From contig JAUIRK010000732.1 of the NCBI GenBank assembly GCA_030549495.1, positions 62,001 to 126,000 of the forward strand: DNA of 64,000 nt, given 5' to 3'. Below are positions 56,501 through 64,000 of the stretch, in pieces. Under the pieces are notes generated by a model that saw nothing but the letters and a program-made list of their open reading frames with translations, had not been told where the DNA came from and did not search any database. The DNA comes from Nectonema munidae. Lineage: Eukaryota > Nematomorpha > Nectonematoida > Nectonematidae. Made by a program: the position numbers and the translations under genes. The number at the start of each line of letters is the position of its first letter. The stretch's first letter is position 1.

Positions 56501-57508
56501 TATACAAATCATTTTAAAGTTTCCTTTTTTGCTTTCCCGAATTATTTCTTACTCTAGTGATTTGGTTTCTCATCCACGCTATGACTATGAATGAATGTCA
56601 CTTCTTGAAAAAATCTACCCGTTTTTATGAGAGTCATTTGAGCTTTAATTGGAAACTTTTTCAAGAGTTGGCACTTCACTTGAGTCTACGTGTAAATATA
56701 AAATGCATTTGTAAAAGCATCAAAACTAAGCATTTTCTTCAAAAAAATTTGTTATGAAGGAGCAGAAGTTGAAGGAATTTGTGGGCCATGAGCGAAGCAG
56801 CCTCTCTAAATTGGGATCTGTATAGGTGGTTCCCGCTCCACGTGCTAAAGGTTGTAACTCCGCTGTCCTGCTATTTTGATGACTTATATGCACATACGCT
56901 CTTTTGCAGAAGAATGCAATTTAAAAAATCCGCAACCTGTTGCTCAAATAGAAGAGATTTGTAAAAAGAAAAAGTGCATATTCTTAAGACACACGTATGA
57001 AGGACATGCAGAATTCCAAAGCATTAACGTGTATCCTGGCTTACTCAGGTACACTTCTTTTCACTCTTGAGCTTCAGGATTCCATTTCTTTGGCGTTTAA
57101 GGGTAAAGCACATCGAGTATGGAAAGCTGGAGGTGGATGATGAGACGTGTGTAAGCGATGTGATTACTATGGCGCTAGACAAATTTGGTCTGAATCACCT
57201 TGATAGCATGGAGTATCGTCTGGTTGAAGTTACATTTGATAATGACGTCCACCATCGTATCATGAGTGATGAGGAAAAGCCAAAGCAAATTCTTTACGAG
57301 AAATCAAAGGTCTGATACATCTTTTATACTTTGCAAAAATTCATCCACTTTCTTTAGAAATCACTGCGACAATACAAAACCACCAGATTTTATTTGCAGG
57401 AAAAAGAAGATCCACATGGTTCCAAGGTTTCTTTGTTTGTCGGAAATCTTCCTGCACTGAAAAGTCAAATTCAATACGAAAACTTGTTCGAAACATTTCT
57501 TCCTAATA
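28377..57508 (+). CDS. DGKQ: Diacylglycerol kinase theta, N-terminal and regulatory part (partial gene)
   Basis: Nine exons join in phase to 437 codons: 28377-28515, 42147-42235, 47164-47295, 51998-52142, 54249-54377, 54436-54615, 56910-57048, 57102-57309 and 57358-57508. They give a C1 domain (residues 15-64), a second C1 (83-133), a Ser-rich linker, a Ras-association-like region opening VKIRVYDGD (from 212), a second such fold, and the block TRFYLQ...DPHG...SLFVGNLP that precedes the catalytic domain in DGK theta. The enzyme phosphorylates diacylglycerol to phosphatidic acid at membranes, damping C1/PKC signalling; in the worm, dgk-1 opposes Gq signalling. The C1 order CNFG-LRPIMLTP and EGNLPSNSRC matches fly and worm theta type closely. 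The kinase domain must lie beyond 64 kb. The first Met is provisional. Confidence 0.88.
29834..29925 (+). repeat. Dispersed repeat R2, copy 1
   Basis: It matches 46560-46653 in the same orientation. Shared blocks include CTTTC-ATCCCACTAAAA, CTTGTACT, CATAGCTATACCT-GATATATAT and CAAGA. The nature of the repeat is unknown. Confidence 0.55.
30449..30883. mobile_element. hAT-type MITE, 435 bp, perfect 8-bp target duplication
   Basis: The ends are CAGTGGTTCCGGTCC and GGTTGGGAACCACTG. The flanks are exact copies of CTATAGAT (30441-30448 and 30884-30891). There is no coding capacity. The good duplication suggests a relatively recent insertion in the DGK theta intron. Confidence 0.88.
31440..31870 (+). 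pseudogene. hAT transposase C-terminal fragment (ZBED/SCAND3-like)
   Basis: A broken plus-strand frame contains AFLIQEQFIDLINDxGDAK, a gap, then VLIRFATTCECDQAFSMLPA and ETKSPNRREMSNMRVAL. This is the hAT C-terminal dimerisation region (typically FxTTYLCExxFS...K.RNR). Internal stops show it is a relic, and no termini were found. Confidence 0.68.
32998..33011 (+). repeat. Poly-G tract (14 G)
   Basis: Fourteen consecutive G on the plus strand in an otherwise AT-rich region. A 13-G tract lies 80 bases on. It is preceded by CAGCCCCGTTTCCCG, which may be a MITE terminus. Confidence 0.85.
33091..33103 (+). repeat. Poly-G tract (13 G)
   Basis: This is the second of two long G runs. Together they could form an intermolecular or intramolecular G-quadruplex. 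Confidence 0.85.
33530..33960 (-). mobile_element. Possible LINE-derived fragment
   Basis: The minus strand is C-rich and G-poor, the same bias seen in the LINE fragments at 26.5 and 60 kb. An open minus frame reads ...APSLYPSSNAPKIHTYQINL..., but no catalytic motif is visible. The assignment rests on composition only. Confidence 0.3.
38709..38838 (-). repeat. tRNA-derived SINE, copy b
   Basis: On the minus strand there is a head with B box GGGTTCGATCCCC, then body TAGTTCGATACAAGCG, CGCAATTGTGCCTTC and AAAATACCACACGGTACC. It is the best-preserved head-body copy for defining the family. Confidence 0.8.
42147..42235 (+). CDS. DGKQ: DGK theta exon 2: second half of a C1 domain
   Basis: The acceptor TTGCATTTAG leads to CEYFAHVDCQNFVISDCKEC. 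Donor GTAACT, phase 0. Joined to exon 1 it completes a perfect HX12CX2CX13CX2CX4HX2CX7C pattern. In known theta kinases, however, CEYFAH...C belongs to the second of three C1 domains (see findings). Confidence 0.87.
43218..44034. mobile_element. Possible non-autonomous hAT element
   Basis: The left end reads TAGATTTCCTCGAGAAAT. The right end, reverse-complemented, reads TAGAGTTTCTGTCTCGAGA. Both arms contain CTCGAGA repeats. The flanks GCTGGGTG and GTTGTATG agree at 5 of 8 positions. No transposase is visible. Confidence 0.4.
44549..44594. repeat. (TTA)n microsatellite
   Basis: About 15 uninterrupted TTA units. Confidence 0.97.
44740..45660. repeat. Degenerate GTGACAAA repeat block with inverted flanks
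   Basis: Variants of AGTGACAAA(AT)CAAAAG recur about ten times between 44745 and 45110. Inverted relatives (CACTCCTTTGATTTATCAC) occur at 45620-45650. A TTAACTAACTAAC tract lies at 45505-45585. It may be one decayed element with repeated sub-terminal motifs. Confidence 0.45.
46315..46445 (+). repeat. tRNA-derived SINE, copy d
   Basis: Head with B-box-like CAGTTTGAATCCTGG, followed by body ATTGTTCGACTCAAGCGGTG, TAATTGTGCTTCTCGATGAA. This copy is on the plus strand, opposite to copies a, b and c. Confidence 0.65.
46560..46653 (+). repeat. Dispersed repeat R2, copy 2
   Basis: It matches 29834-29925 with scattered substitutions. It follows SINE copy d after about 115 bases. Confidence 0.55.
47164..47295 (+). 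CDS. DGKQ: DGK theta exon 3: last C1 domain, main part
   Basis: 132 nt, phase 0 at both ends, acceptor CATGTTTAG, donor GTATGA. It encodes HQWTEGNLPSNSRCAVCKK and CWSNECLTGMRCGWCGTT. This is the signature third C1 of DGK theta, with the EGNLP and WCG motifs. Confidence 0.92.
48430..48455. repeat. Perfect 11-bp hairpin
   Basis: TTCGTTTGTAT, loop TGTT, then ATACAAACGAA. It lies inside an intron. No function can be assigned. Confidence 0.8.
51450..51592 (+). repeat. tRNA-derived SINE, copy e
   Basis: A degraded head (GGTTTGGTCGATACTTGG as B box region) is followed by body ATTGTTCGACACAAGC, CAATTGTCGCTTCTCTATAA and CCGCAAGGTACCCTACCCTT, matching copies a-c. Confidence 0.65.
51998..52142 (+). 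CDS. DGKQ: DGK theta exon 4: end of last C1 and proline-bearing segment
   Basis: Acceptor TTTATTAG, donor GTAATG, phase 0 to 1. It encodes AHSFCYLSINEHCNFG, which supplies the last His and Cys ligands of the C1, then LRPIMLTPSAVSLPR. The latter is the conserved stretch that follows the C1 cluster in theta kinases. Confidence 0.9.
52143..54248 (+). other. DGKQ: DGK theta intron between exons 4 and 5
   Basis: 2.1 kb, GTAATG to TCTTTTCAG, phase 1. It contains (CA)10 at 52617-52636. Nothing else was recognised. Confidence 0.65.
52617..52636. repeat. (CA)10 microsatellite
   Basis: Ten uninterrupted CA units in a DGK theta intron. Confidence 0.95.
54249..54377 (+). CDS. DGKQ: DGK theta exon 5: acidic Ser-rich linker
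   Basis: Acceptor TCTTTTCAG, phase 1 at both ends. It encodes a Ser/Glu/Asp/Asn-rich linker (SSSSMSEKMRENEDTNLSLS). I chose the donor GTATTA at 54378. A second, in-frame GT at 54411 would add 11 residues but leave a 25-nt intron. Confidence 0.78.
54436..54615 (+). CDS. DGKQ: DGK theta exon 6: first Ras-association-like domain
   Basis: 180 nt, phase 1 at both ends, acceptor AATTGTAG, donor GTAAAT. It encodes KIRVYDGDLSFRRHQFKV, then a helix region (VEDILKAALKAFYIFDD). This is the ubiquitin-like RA fold of DGK theta. Confidence 0.9.
54616..56909 (+). other. DGKQ: DGK theta intron between exons 6 and 7
   Basis: 2.3 kb, GTAAAT to CTCTTTTGCAG, phase 1. It contains repeat R1 copy 2. A one-sided MITE-like terminus, CAGTGGTGTAGCCAG, lies near 56029. 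Confidence 0.65.
55135..55335 (+). repeat. Dispersed repeat R1, copy 2
   Basis: The same orientation and block order as 8800-8995: TTTAGTCAAGATACA, TAATTATTTCTTTTGATCA, TTCCTTCTCTCATACTAATC, AAATAAATATTTCATACTCA. Identity is high for intronic sequence. Confidence 0.75.
56910..57048 (+). CDS. DGKQ: DGK theta exon 7: linker between RA-like folds
   Basis: Acceptor CTCTTTTGCAG, phase 1 to 2. It encodes EECNLKNPQPVAQIEEICKK, a charged linker, and INVYPGLLR. The YPG motif opens the next strand pair, as in other theta kinases. Donor GTACAC. Confidence 0.85.
57102..57309 (+). CDS. DGKQ: DGK theta exon 8: second RA-like fold
   Basis: It follows a 53-nt intron (acceptor GCGTTTAAG), phase 2 to 0. It encodes VKHIEYGKLEVDDETCVSDV, a helix with ALDKFGL, and VHHRIMSDEEKP. 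Donor GTCTGA. Confidence 0.9.
57358..57508 (+). CDS. DGKQ: DGK theta exon 9: pre-catalytic conserved block
   Basis: It follows a 48-nt intron (acceptor ACTTTCTTTAG), phase 0 to 1, donor GTGAGT. It encodes KSLRQYKTTRFYLQEKEDPH, then SLFVGNLP. The RFY and SLFVGNLP motifs immediately precede the kinase domain in DGK theta. The next exon, which should continue toward that domain, is not found before the window ends. Confidence 0.9.
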
Positions 57509-58113
57509 GTGAGTATTTATCACATCAAGTAGATTTTTAGGGCGCTTTTATCCTGGCATCCACATCCCTCTGCTCACACCTTTGTGTTACCCTTAGTATC
57601 CAAACTACAAGTGAAAAATACGAAATTCTCCTATTTAAATATGCGCAAATGAGTCTCCGAGATAAAAGTTTAGCTCTTTTAAAAGCTAACATTTATTCAT
57701 TTTTTTATAACTCTTCTTACTTTTCTTTGTTGCATCCCAAAGTCTCCCTTACCGTTCGCATACTCGCGCTTCTATTCATTATATAGCAAAGTAATATTTT
57801 AGGAAAATAAGTGTATATGCTGAGCAGAAGATTTATTTTGCGCGCGCATCTTTTGTGTTTTGCATATTGTTATTGTTGGCCTCCATTGGCAGATATCTTG
57901 TTATCACCATACCATTGGCTACCGAGCCGATTCCAGGACAGATGTGTGTATGTATATATATGGTTTTTTCTAAATATTTAACTCTGCGTGTAATGTTAGT
58001 ATATTGGGATTTAATGGTTATGGTGATTTGAGGCGGAGGTGATCCTAGTTTGTTTTTCCATTCTAAGAGGAGGTTGTAACCGCGTGTGGATTAAGCCAAA
58101 TATCGAATCGTTT

Positions 58114-58582
58114 CAGATGTGTAACCAGAAATTTATATTTGGAGGGGCCAACTGGTGCACTAATATACATGCTTACATACTGGCTTTGTCTAAAATTAAA
58201 GCAACAAATGCTGCTTATAACAACTCTTCTCTTTGTGTTTATAAGCTCCTTTCTCTACTTGTGTCCTATTTCCTTTGTTAAAGTTTTAGATTTTATCATG
58301 GCTAATATTTCTTATCTTCGTTTCTCATAGGAAAGAGGAATTTGTTATTATAATTCTGCTTTCTTATCACAGGCAGAAGGCCCATCTTAACAAAGTTAAC
58401 AGTTTGCTCGTTCCCGTCAATGATATCAATAATTTTTCTGCATTTAGATTTTATTTACTTTATATTGTTAGTATACGCCCAATGACAAAAATTAATTCAT
58501 TATTTCAATTTTTTGATGGTGGGGCCCATAACCTAGATGGAGGGGCCTGACCCCAAGTACCCCATAGCTGACTACGTGGCTG
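58114..58582. mobile_element. Probable hAT-type MITE (CAGNNGTGTAGCCAG termini)
   Basis: The left end is CAGATGTGTAACCAGAAAT. The right end, reverse-complemented, is CAGCCACGTAGTCAGCTAT. Both are followed inward by GGAGGGGCC-type blocks. The target duplication is not clear. Confidence 0.45.
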
Positions 58583-59399
58583 TGTGTAACTGTTGAATAG
58601 CTGTTTTGCAGAGAGGGCAGTGAGACAAGGGGTGTGTTTTGTTCGTGTGCGACGTCTGGTTCTAACGATTTGCTGTTATCGATGTTGTGGATAGCTTTTT
58701 GTGTGTCTATTGTTGTGATGTGTTGTGTGTTTTCGGTAGTTTTTTTAGTTTATTGATTTTGTGTGATTTGTTTGTTGTTTTTGGTACTGTATTGGTGAAA
58801 TGTTTATTGAAAGTGTTTACGAGCTTATGTATCTCATTTTGATAGCTTTATTAAATGAAATAGTTTTATTTTTGTAAGAGAATGTAAACTTTAACCCGCG
58901 CCCTATAAGCTTAACGTCAACAATGAATGAGGACTTATATATTGAATGAAAAAAATCATTCATTAATTTTCAGTTCCATTTCTTCTTCCTAAAAAAATGT
59001 TTTATTAAGAAAAATAAATATAAAAAAACACATCCAAATTACATAACTTTTCTGAGGTCTATCAAAACAGAACTAAAGTTAGAAAATTTGGTATTAGAAT
59101 TTTTTCTCATTCTTTTTAGTGTATAAGAATAAGTGTATGTGTTAGTTAGACTCTCAAAAAAGGGTATAATATAAAGATAAAATTGTGCAAACAAAAATCA
59201 AATAATATATTAAGATTGCATTACTTCATTTTTCTCAACATCATTCAAAAATAGTTTAAAAGCTAAATTGGTGCAGGCTACAAAAAGTAAAATAACTTTT
59301 AACATTTTGCAATGATTTGCCTTTTATAATAACTTTTAAGGATAAAAAGTCTATCAGAAAAAGTTATAGAGCTTCAACAAAAACTAAAAATTTTACAGC

Positions 59400-61060
59400 A
59401 TAACTTAAGTTTTTTGAAAACTAATTTGACGTATCCCTTACAGCATACTCTATTGGTGGCATGACAGGTTGGTTGAGATGATTGACTTAGCACGGAAGCC
59501 TCTGGCTTCTGGAAGCATGTACAAGCCCTGGATGTGCGCCCCTGGTCTGTGTAGGTTTTCTTGTTTTGAAGGTTTTTGATGGTGTTGCAGTATTGTTGTG
59601 TTTGTGGGACCAGTTTTTGTTAATGTGTTCTTTCCAGAGTGATTTGGATTGATATTTGTTTGTTGAGTTCATCTATGTGGGGATATGTGTTTTCTGATTA
59701 CTTTTGTGGTAACAGTTGGTGATGGCTGTGTGCATTGATGTTTCTTTTAGGAATGTCGAGTTTATCTGCCTGTAATATAAGGTGTGTGAGAATTTTAGTT
59801 ATGTGTGTACAGAAAATAACCGTTATAACGCGATAACTGGAGTCCACGGCATGCATCCGCGTTATAATTTTCTGGCGCAAATTACCCACCCCCTTGAACC
59901 CAATCACACAACGTGACTTTATACACGTATAGACTATAGTGTAGTCTTATCAGCAGCCTTCGAGGGAATAAGTTTTCGTAGGATTTACGATCGAAAATCC
60001 TCATATCGTATCGTATCGTAACGAAACGAAACTGTAAATTGCCATGTTTGATGATACACTGTTCACGTCAAACAAACTATCGCCGACAGCCATAATTATC
60101 TGCAGGTCAAAATAGTCTTGCTTCATGTGTTTAACCATGTACAATTGCAAACAACGGAGCCAAGACATACCCTGATTTTGCGGTATAGCGATGCGTGTTA
60201 TAATGGTTATTGACTGTACCTTGTTTGTATGTAATAGATCAGGTTGAGAAAGACTGACAGTTCGCTTTTTTGAAATTTGTGCAGCCTCTGGTTTGAATGT
60301 GTTGTGACTTTGATAAATTGTGATTTTCCCAAGTGGTGTCGTTTAGTAGAATTGTTTGTTGGGATAGAAGTAATGTCTGGTGATGTCGGTTGTTGAAATT
60401 TTGTGCTTAACTTATTTGTTTGAATTCTGGTGTGTGTGCCTGTGTTAATTATTATAGAGAGTGAATTGTGTATGAGGTTTTGGATAATTTCACCTCTGTT
60501 GTCTGTGTAAAGAGAAAACCATTCTATTGAATGGGCATTGATGTTGCCGGTTAGAATAAGATTTTTGTGGTTAAAGAGGTGCGTGAAAAAGTTTGTTAGT
60601 TATTTGGGCATTATTTATTGAACTCGGATGTTTTTGCGTGGTATATAAATGTGAGCTATGATAGCGGTTGTTATTTAGCATAGCTTGAAAGATTTGTTGT
60701 TCTATGAATGTGTTTTTATGTTCAGATGTGAGTTCTGTTTACTTCGTGTTTTCGTAGATGTATGTTATTAACCCGCTGCCTGTTGAATTGCTGTTGAGTT
60801 TGGTAATGGATTTATGAATAGTGGTGAAGTTTGGGTATAGTTGTTTGGTGAGAAGTGTTAGCTCTGTGATTTTGTTTGAGATGCCGTTGATGTTAATTTG
60901 CAATATTTTGAATATGCTTTGATTGTGTGTGTAGAGTGGTAGAATGAGATTTAGTGGTGATTGAAGTATGGTGGGGTTTTGTGATATGGTGAGAAAGTTT
61001 GTTGATTTTTGAATGAGGGGTAGATTGAACATGTTGTGTGTTGTAGGTTATTGCTAAAAT
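59400..61060 (-). mobile_element. LINE 5' fragment with APE-type endonuclease
   Basis: The minus strand is C-rich. The frame from 61032 contains FKILQININGISNKITEL, the opening of an apurinic-type endonuclease. Then, near 60560-60370, come LTGNINAHSIEW, TDNRGEIIQNLIHNS, NTGTHTR and SPDITSI, which match the GDFNAHH, TxxGxxL, pTR and sDlt motifs of Jockey/I-like LINEs. After a nested MITE the sequence continues with KSLWKEHINKNWSHKHN near 59640. Reverse transcriptase is absent and stops interrupt the frame. Confidence 0.75.
59810..60216. mobile_element. pogo-like MITE, 407 bp, nested in the LINE
   Basis: The left end is CAGAAAATAACCGTTATAAC. The right end, reverse-complemented, is CAGTCAATAACCATTATAAC. 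Each has RCGC next. TA flanks both sides (59808-59809 and 60217-60218). CAG termini with a TA duplication are typical of pogo/Tigger. GC content is locally higher than the surroundings. There is no coding capacity. Confidence 0.85.
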
Positions 61061-61542
61061 AGTTCTCAGACGATATGGGGAGTGATTTAGTGTTCTAAGA
61101 TTTGAGGAGTGTGTTTGAGCATTTTAGATGAATCCATTGTGTGAATGTATGATTTAATGCTGCATGTGTTTTTGTATATATATTTGTAAGCAAATGAATT
61201 TTTGTGGACTTGGCCCTGGGATGAAAGTCTGGCTGAACCAAAAAACAAATGTGGTTGCTGAACTTACGAACGGAGGAATTGTTGTCGAGATTTGCATCTT
61301 CGATGTGTAGATGTTCAGATGTCTCAGCGCTTTTCAAGTATCAAAAAGGTTCCAAATTTTTAAAAAGGTTCCACGTAAAAAATCATATTCAAGACTATGT
61401 GAAAAACTTTATTCATATGCTTTACGAATATAAAAACAAAAACTAAAAAAATTGCACATAAAAAAATAAAAAACAGCATAAGCCAAAATAAATTGCACTA
61501 AAAACATGAAACTGGAAAATTTGAAAAATTATTATCATTTTT

Positions 61543-62920
61543 TTATAAAAAAAAATGTTCAATTAAACCAGACTTCTTTTTATTTACTTGAACCTTCATT
61601 CTATTCAGTTCCTTGTTTATTTCATTCTGCTCATTTCTTTTGGATTGTGCAGCTTTAAGAAGACTATGAGCCAAGTGAATAGAAGCGGTGTCCTTCCAAA
61701 TCAAAGCATCTTCTAGACTTTTTGCTGCTGTGTTCAATAATTCATCGGTTACCTTTTGTATATTTTCACACTCTTCATTTTTTTACTCACAACTTTTCTC
61801 TATTTTGAACTTTTTACATAAGATTTTTTCTTGAAGTTTCTCGATTGTTCTTTTTTCACTTTCTTTTCTCAACATATCAATTATTTATAAAATGAAAAAA
61901 TTCGCTCATAAATTCCGGTCAAATCATCAGATAGAAAATCAAGGTTTTTTATTTTGTCTTCAAAATCATTTCCAACTTTTATTTTTATGATATTAATAAT
62001 GACATTTCGGTTATTTATTTCATTCAATAATTCTTCTTTTCCGTTTAATGTTAAGTTTTTCACACCGATGGGATTTTTTAAAATTGGATTACCAAAGGAT
62101 TCTAAAAGTCTTGTAATCTCGTCATAAATTAGATGAATTAAAGGCTCTGGCTTTTGAAACTTTTCGTTGAAAATATCAAATGGCTCAATACCTGACTTTA
62201 TAAACAGCAGTTCTGCTTTGATGGTTGGACTATTTAACACTTCAGAAATAAACTTATAATAAAAATTCGATTTCAAGAATTTGCGAAATTTTGGGATAAA
62301 ACATAAAAAATATTCTTTCAAAACTTCAATTTGCTCCAAAATTTTATTAATTGAAGTTCCTAGGGTCAACCGCCGATTTTCGACGTGTTTTTTCAACTTT
62401 GTTCTAGGTAAATTCATCTTTTCTTGAATTTCATGGTAATCATCGTATCGTATCTAGAGGGCCATCCTTTGAAAAAGCGATATATGTGAGTTGATAAGCA
62501 TGAAATTTTATCGTTAAAACTTTGTAAACCTTTGGAAAAAGTATTGTGAACCACGTGCAGTTGACACGTTCCAATATTTAATAATAATTTGCCTCTGCAT
62601 TGTTTCACCTCTTCATTGATCAACATAAAAACCCTTTTGTTTACATTCGGTCCATCACTGAAAACGGAAATTAAATTTGATAATTTCAAAGAATTATCAT
62701 CCAATACTTTAATCAATGAGTTAGATATTGCATGACTTGTTGCGTGTCCTAAATAAACAGTGTCAAGGTGAAAAGCACAGATTTGGTTGAGTTTTTCAGA
62801 CCAAAATCGAAGCATTACCTGCAATTCTTTTTTGTCGCTGGAATTTGTTGTTTCATCGTAAGAAATGGCATAATACATATCTTTGACATCATCCACTATC
62901 ATTTTTTGAAGTATGGGCAT
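61543..62920 (-). pseudogene. hAT transposase, broken
   Basis: Minus-strand blocks: AISYDETTNSSDKKELQVML (first Asp region), ICAFHLDTVYLGHATSHAI, SNLISVFSDGPNVNKRVF (second Asp), LLLNIGTCQLHVVHNTFSKG (the CxxHxxxN helix) and IYRFFKGWPSRYD. A second frame at 62417-61881 continues the insertion domain (KHVENRRLTLGTSINKILEQ). A C-terminal coiled stretch lies at 61737-61543. At least two breaks separate the frames. The family matches unnamed hAT-like proteins common in invertebrates. Confidence 0.78.
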
Positions 62921-63578
62921 AGCCCTTCTGTTAATAAATAACTAGACTTCGATGGACCCAGTAAAAAATCCTTAGGAATTTTCTCAGAAAACATATGTTG
63001 AAGTATTTGAGCAATGTCTCTTCATTGATATCATCGTTGATCACTTCAAAATTACACTGTGATGTATCGAGTCGCTCTTATTTTTTTCTTGTTTCAAAGT
63101 TGATGAGTGGTTAATTAAACCTTGAAGGCCTTTTTACCAGTACTAATAAGTGCTTCTGAATCGTTGATTTTTTTACTATCAAATTCAAAATGAGAGAGAA
63201 ACTTTCGCTGGTCTGATAAAATTATCGATTTTTCATTGAAAAAGTATTATGTTCTTCAGTTTTTACTCAAAATACTAGTTATTCTATACTCTCCATTAGA
63301 AAAACAAAATTAAAAAAAAGATGAAAGAAAATATTAACGAAGAATTAGGAAACAGTAAGCAATATGATTACTTTTTTTATAAAAAGCAGACATTTTAAAA
63401 ATTTTGATATATTGATCCGAATAAAAAATTCTCAAATTTTTTTTTAAATCAACCAACAAAAATAAACATCTTTTTATATAAAAATTTTTTTTTATTTTTT
63501 TCTTTCTCTTTTATCAAGTATATTTTATATTTAACTATACTCTACATTATAACCATTTGTTTTGTAATATACATATAT

Positions 63579-63711
63579 AAAGGTTAAAGGTGGTGTGGTA
63601 TTTTCATCGATAAGGCAATATTACGCCGCTGACATCGAGCTATGAGTTTTTGGCAGAACCAGGATACGAACCTAGGACCCCGGATCAAAGGCCTGCGCTC
63701 TAACCAATCCA
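63579..63711 (-). repeat. tRNA-derived SINE, copy c
   Basis: On the minus strand: A-box-like GGTTAGAGCGC, B box AGGTTCGTATCCTGG, then body ATAGCTCGATGTCAGCGGCG, TATTGCCTTATCGATGAAAA and TACCACACCACCTTTAACCTT. It has the best tRNA-like head of the five copies. It is inserted in the hAT element. Confidence 0.82.
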
Positions 63712-64000
63712 AAGGTTCCATTTTTTTAAAAATGTTCCAAAAAGGTTCCACGCTGAGACGTGAGACCCACATGAAGGCCTCGACTTTTGGAAGTTCATAT
63801 TTGTCGCGTTAGTCGATGTCACGATAGCATGCAAGCACTCTTCCAAAATAACCATATTCGCTGTGTGTTTCTGCATTTTATTATTGCTTTATAGCACGTA
63901 AGAAATGCACATAGGTGTCTCTTACCCTGCAGTTATTGGCAATATATGCACTACGCAGATAAATTTCGTCACTTACTTACTTGCCCTCACCACCTTTAAA

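Larger units (their letters stand above)
61325..63755 (-). mobile_element. Decayed hAT element with nested SINE
   Basis: CAGCGCTTTTC at 61325 faces an inverted CGCTG ending at 63755. Both ends carry AAAAAGGTTCCA motifs nearby. The flanks AGATGTCT and AGACGTGA agree at 5 of 8 positions. A broken minus-strand hAT transposase fills the interior, and a SINE (63579-63711) interrupts the promoter-side end. The limits are less certain than the transposase. Confidence 0.5.
57509..64000 (+). other. DGKQ: Start of the next large DGK theta intron
   Basis: It begins at donor GTGAGT, phase 1. No continuing exon is recognisable before the window ends. It is occupied by a MITE, a LINE with a nested MITE, and a hAT element with a nested SINE. 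Confidence 0.6.

Noticed and set aside
57400-57508. Exon 9 of DGK theta starting at 57400
   Set aside because: The upstream 42 bases are open and encode the conserved TRFYLQ segment of theta kinases, so 57358 is the better start.
1-64000. CRISPR arrays, bacterial operons or long terminal repeats
   Set aside because: None was seen. The window is clearly eukaryotic, and no LTR pair or capsid/envelope-type frame was recognised.

Overview
This is an AT-rich (roughly 70% A+T) eukaryotic window with spliceosomal introns, a polyadenylation signal, tRNA-derived SINEs, LINE fragments and many cut-and-paste DNA transposons (piggyBac, hAT, pogo-like). The two host genes look metazoan. The closest match I recognise for the second is the invertebrate (fly/worm type) diacylglycerol kinase theta, so an invertebrate is likely; a transposon-rich arthropod such as a copepod would fit, but that placement is a guess.

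Layout. 1-14.3 kb is a transposon graveyard: the 3' end of a probable pogo/Tigger element, three decayed piggyBac elements (1.9-5.6, 5.9-8.7 and about 9.2-14.3 kb), several nested MITEs, and a 3-kb element with GGGTGTTCC termini inserted in the third piggyBac. 14.4-25.2 kb holds a complete minus-strand gene of nine coding exons (1251 nt, 416 codons plus stop). It encodes three N-terminal CCHC zinc knuckles, one RRM and a long Ser/Asn/Pro/Gly-rich tail. Every exon junction agrees in phase, and a poly(A) signal follows the stop. 25.2-28.4 kb is intergenic, with a SINE and a LINE RNase H fragment. 28.4-57.5 kb contains nine plus-strand exons of a diacylglycerol kinase theta gene (C1 domains, Ras-association-like domains, pre-catalytic conserved block). 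Its catalytic exons must lie beyond the window. Its introns range from 48 nt to 13.6 kb, and the large ones hold SINEs, MITEs, hAT remnants and simple repeats. 57.5-64 kb is the start of the next large intron, with a LINE carrying a nested pogo-like MITE and a hAT element carrying a nested SINE.

The two host genes are transcribed divergently from about 25-28 kb. One would make an RNA-binding protein, the other a lipid-signalling kinase that converts diacylglycerol to phosphatidic acid; nothing in the sequence links their functions. The observations most worth a second look are the CCHC3-RRM architecture built from symmetric phase-1 exons, the apparent loss of the middle C1 exon in DGK theta (which fuses two half domains into one perfect C1), an unclassified TIR element with a conserved transposase, and a five-copy tRNA-SINE family.
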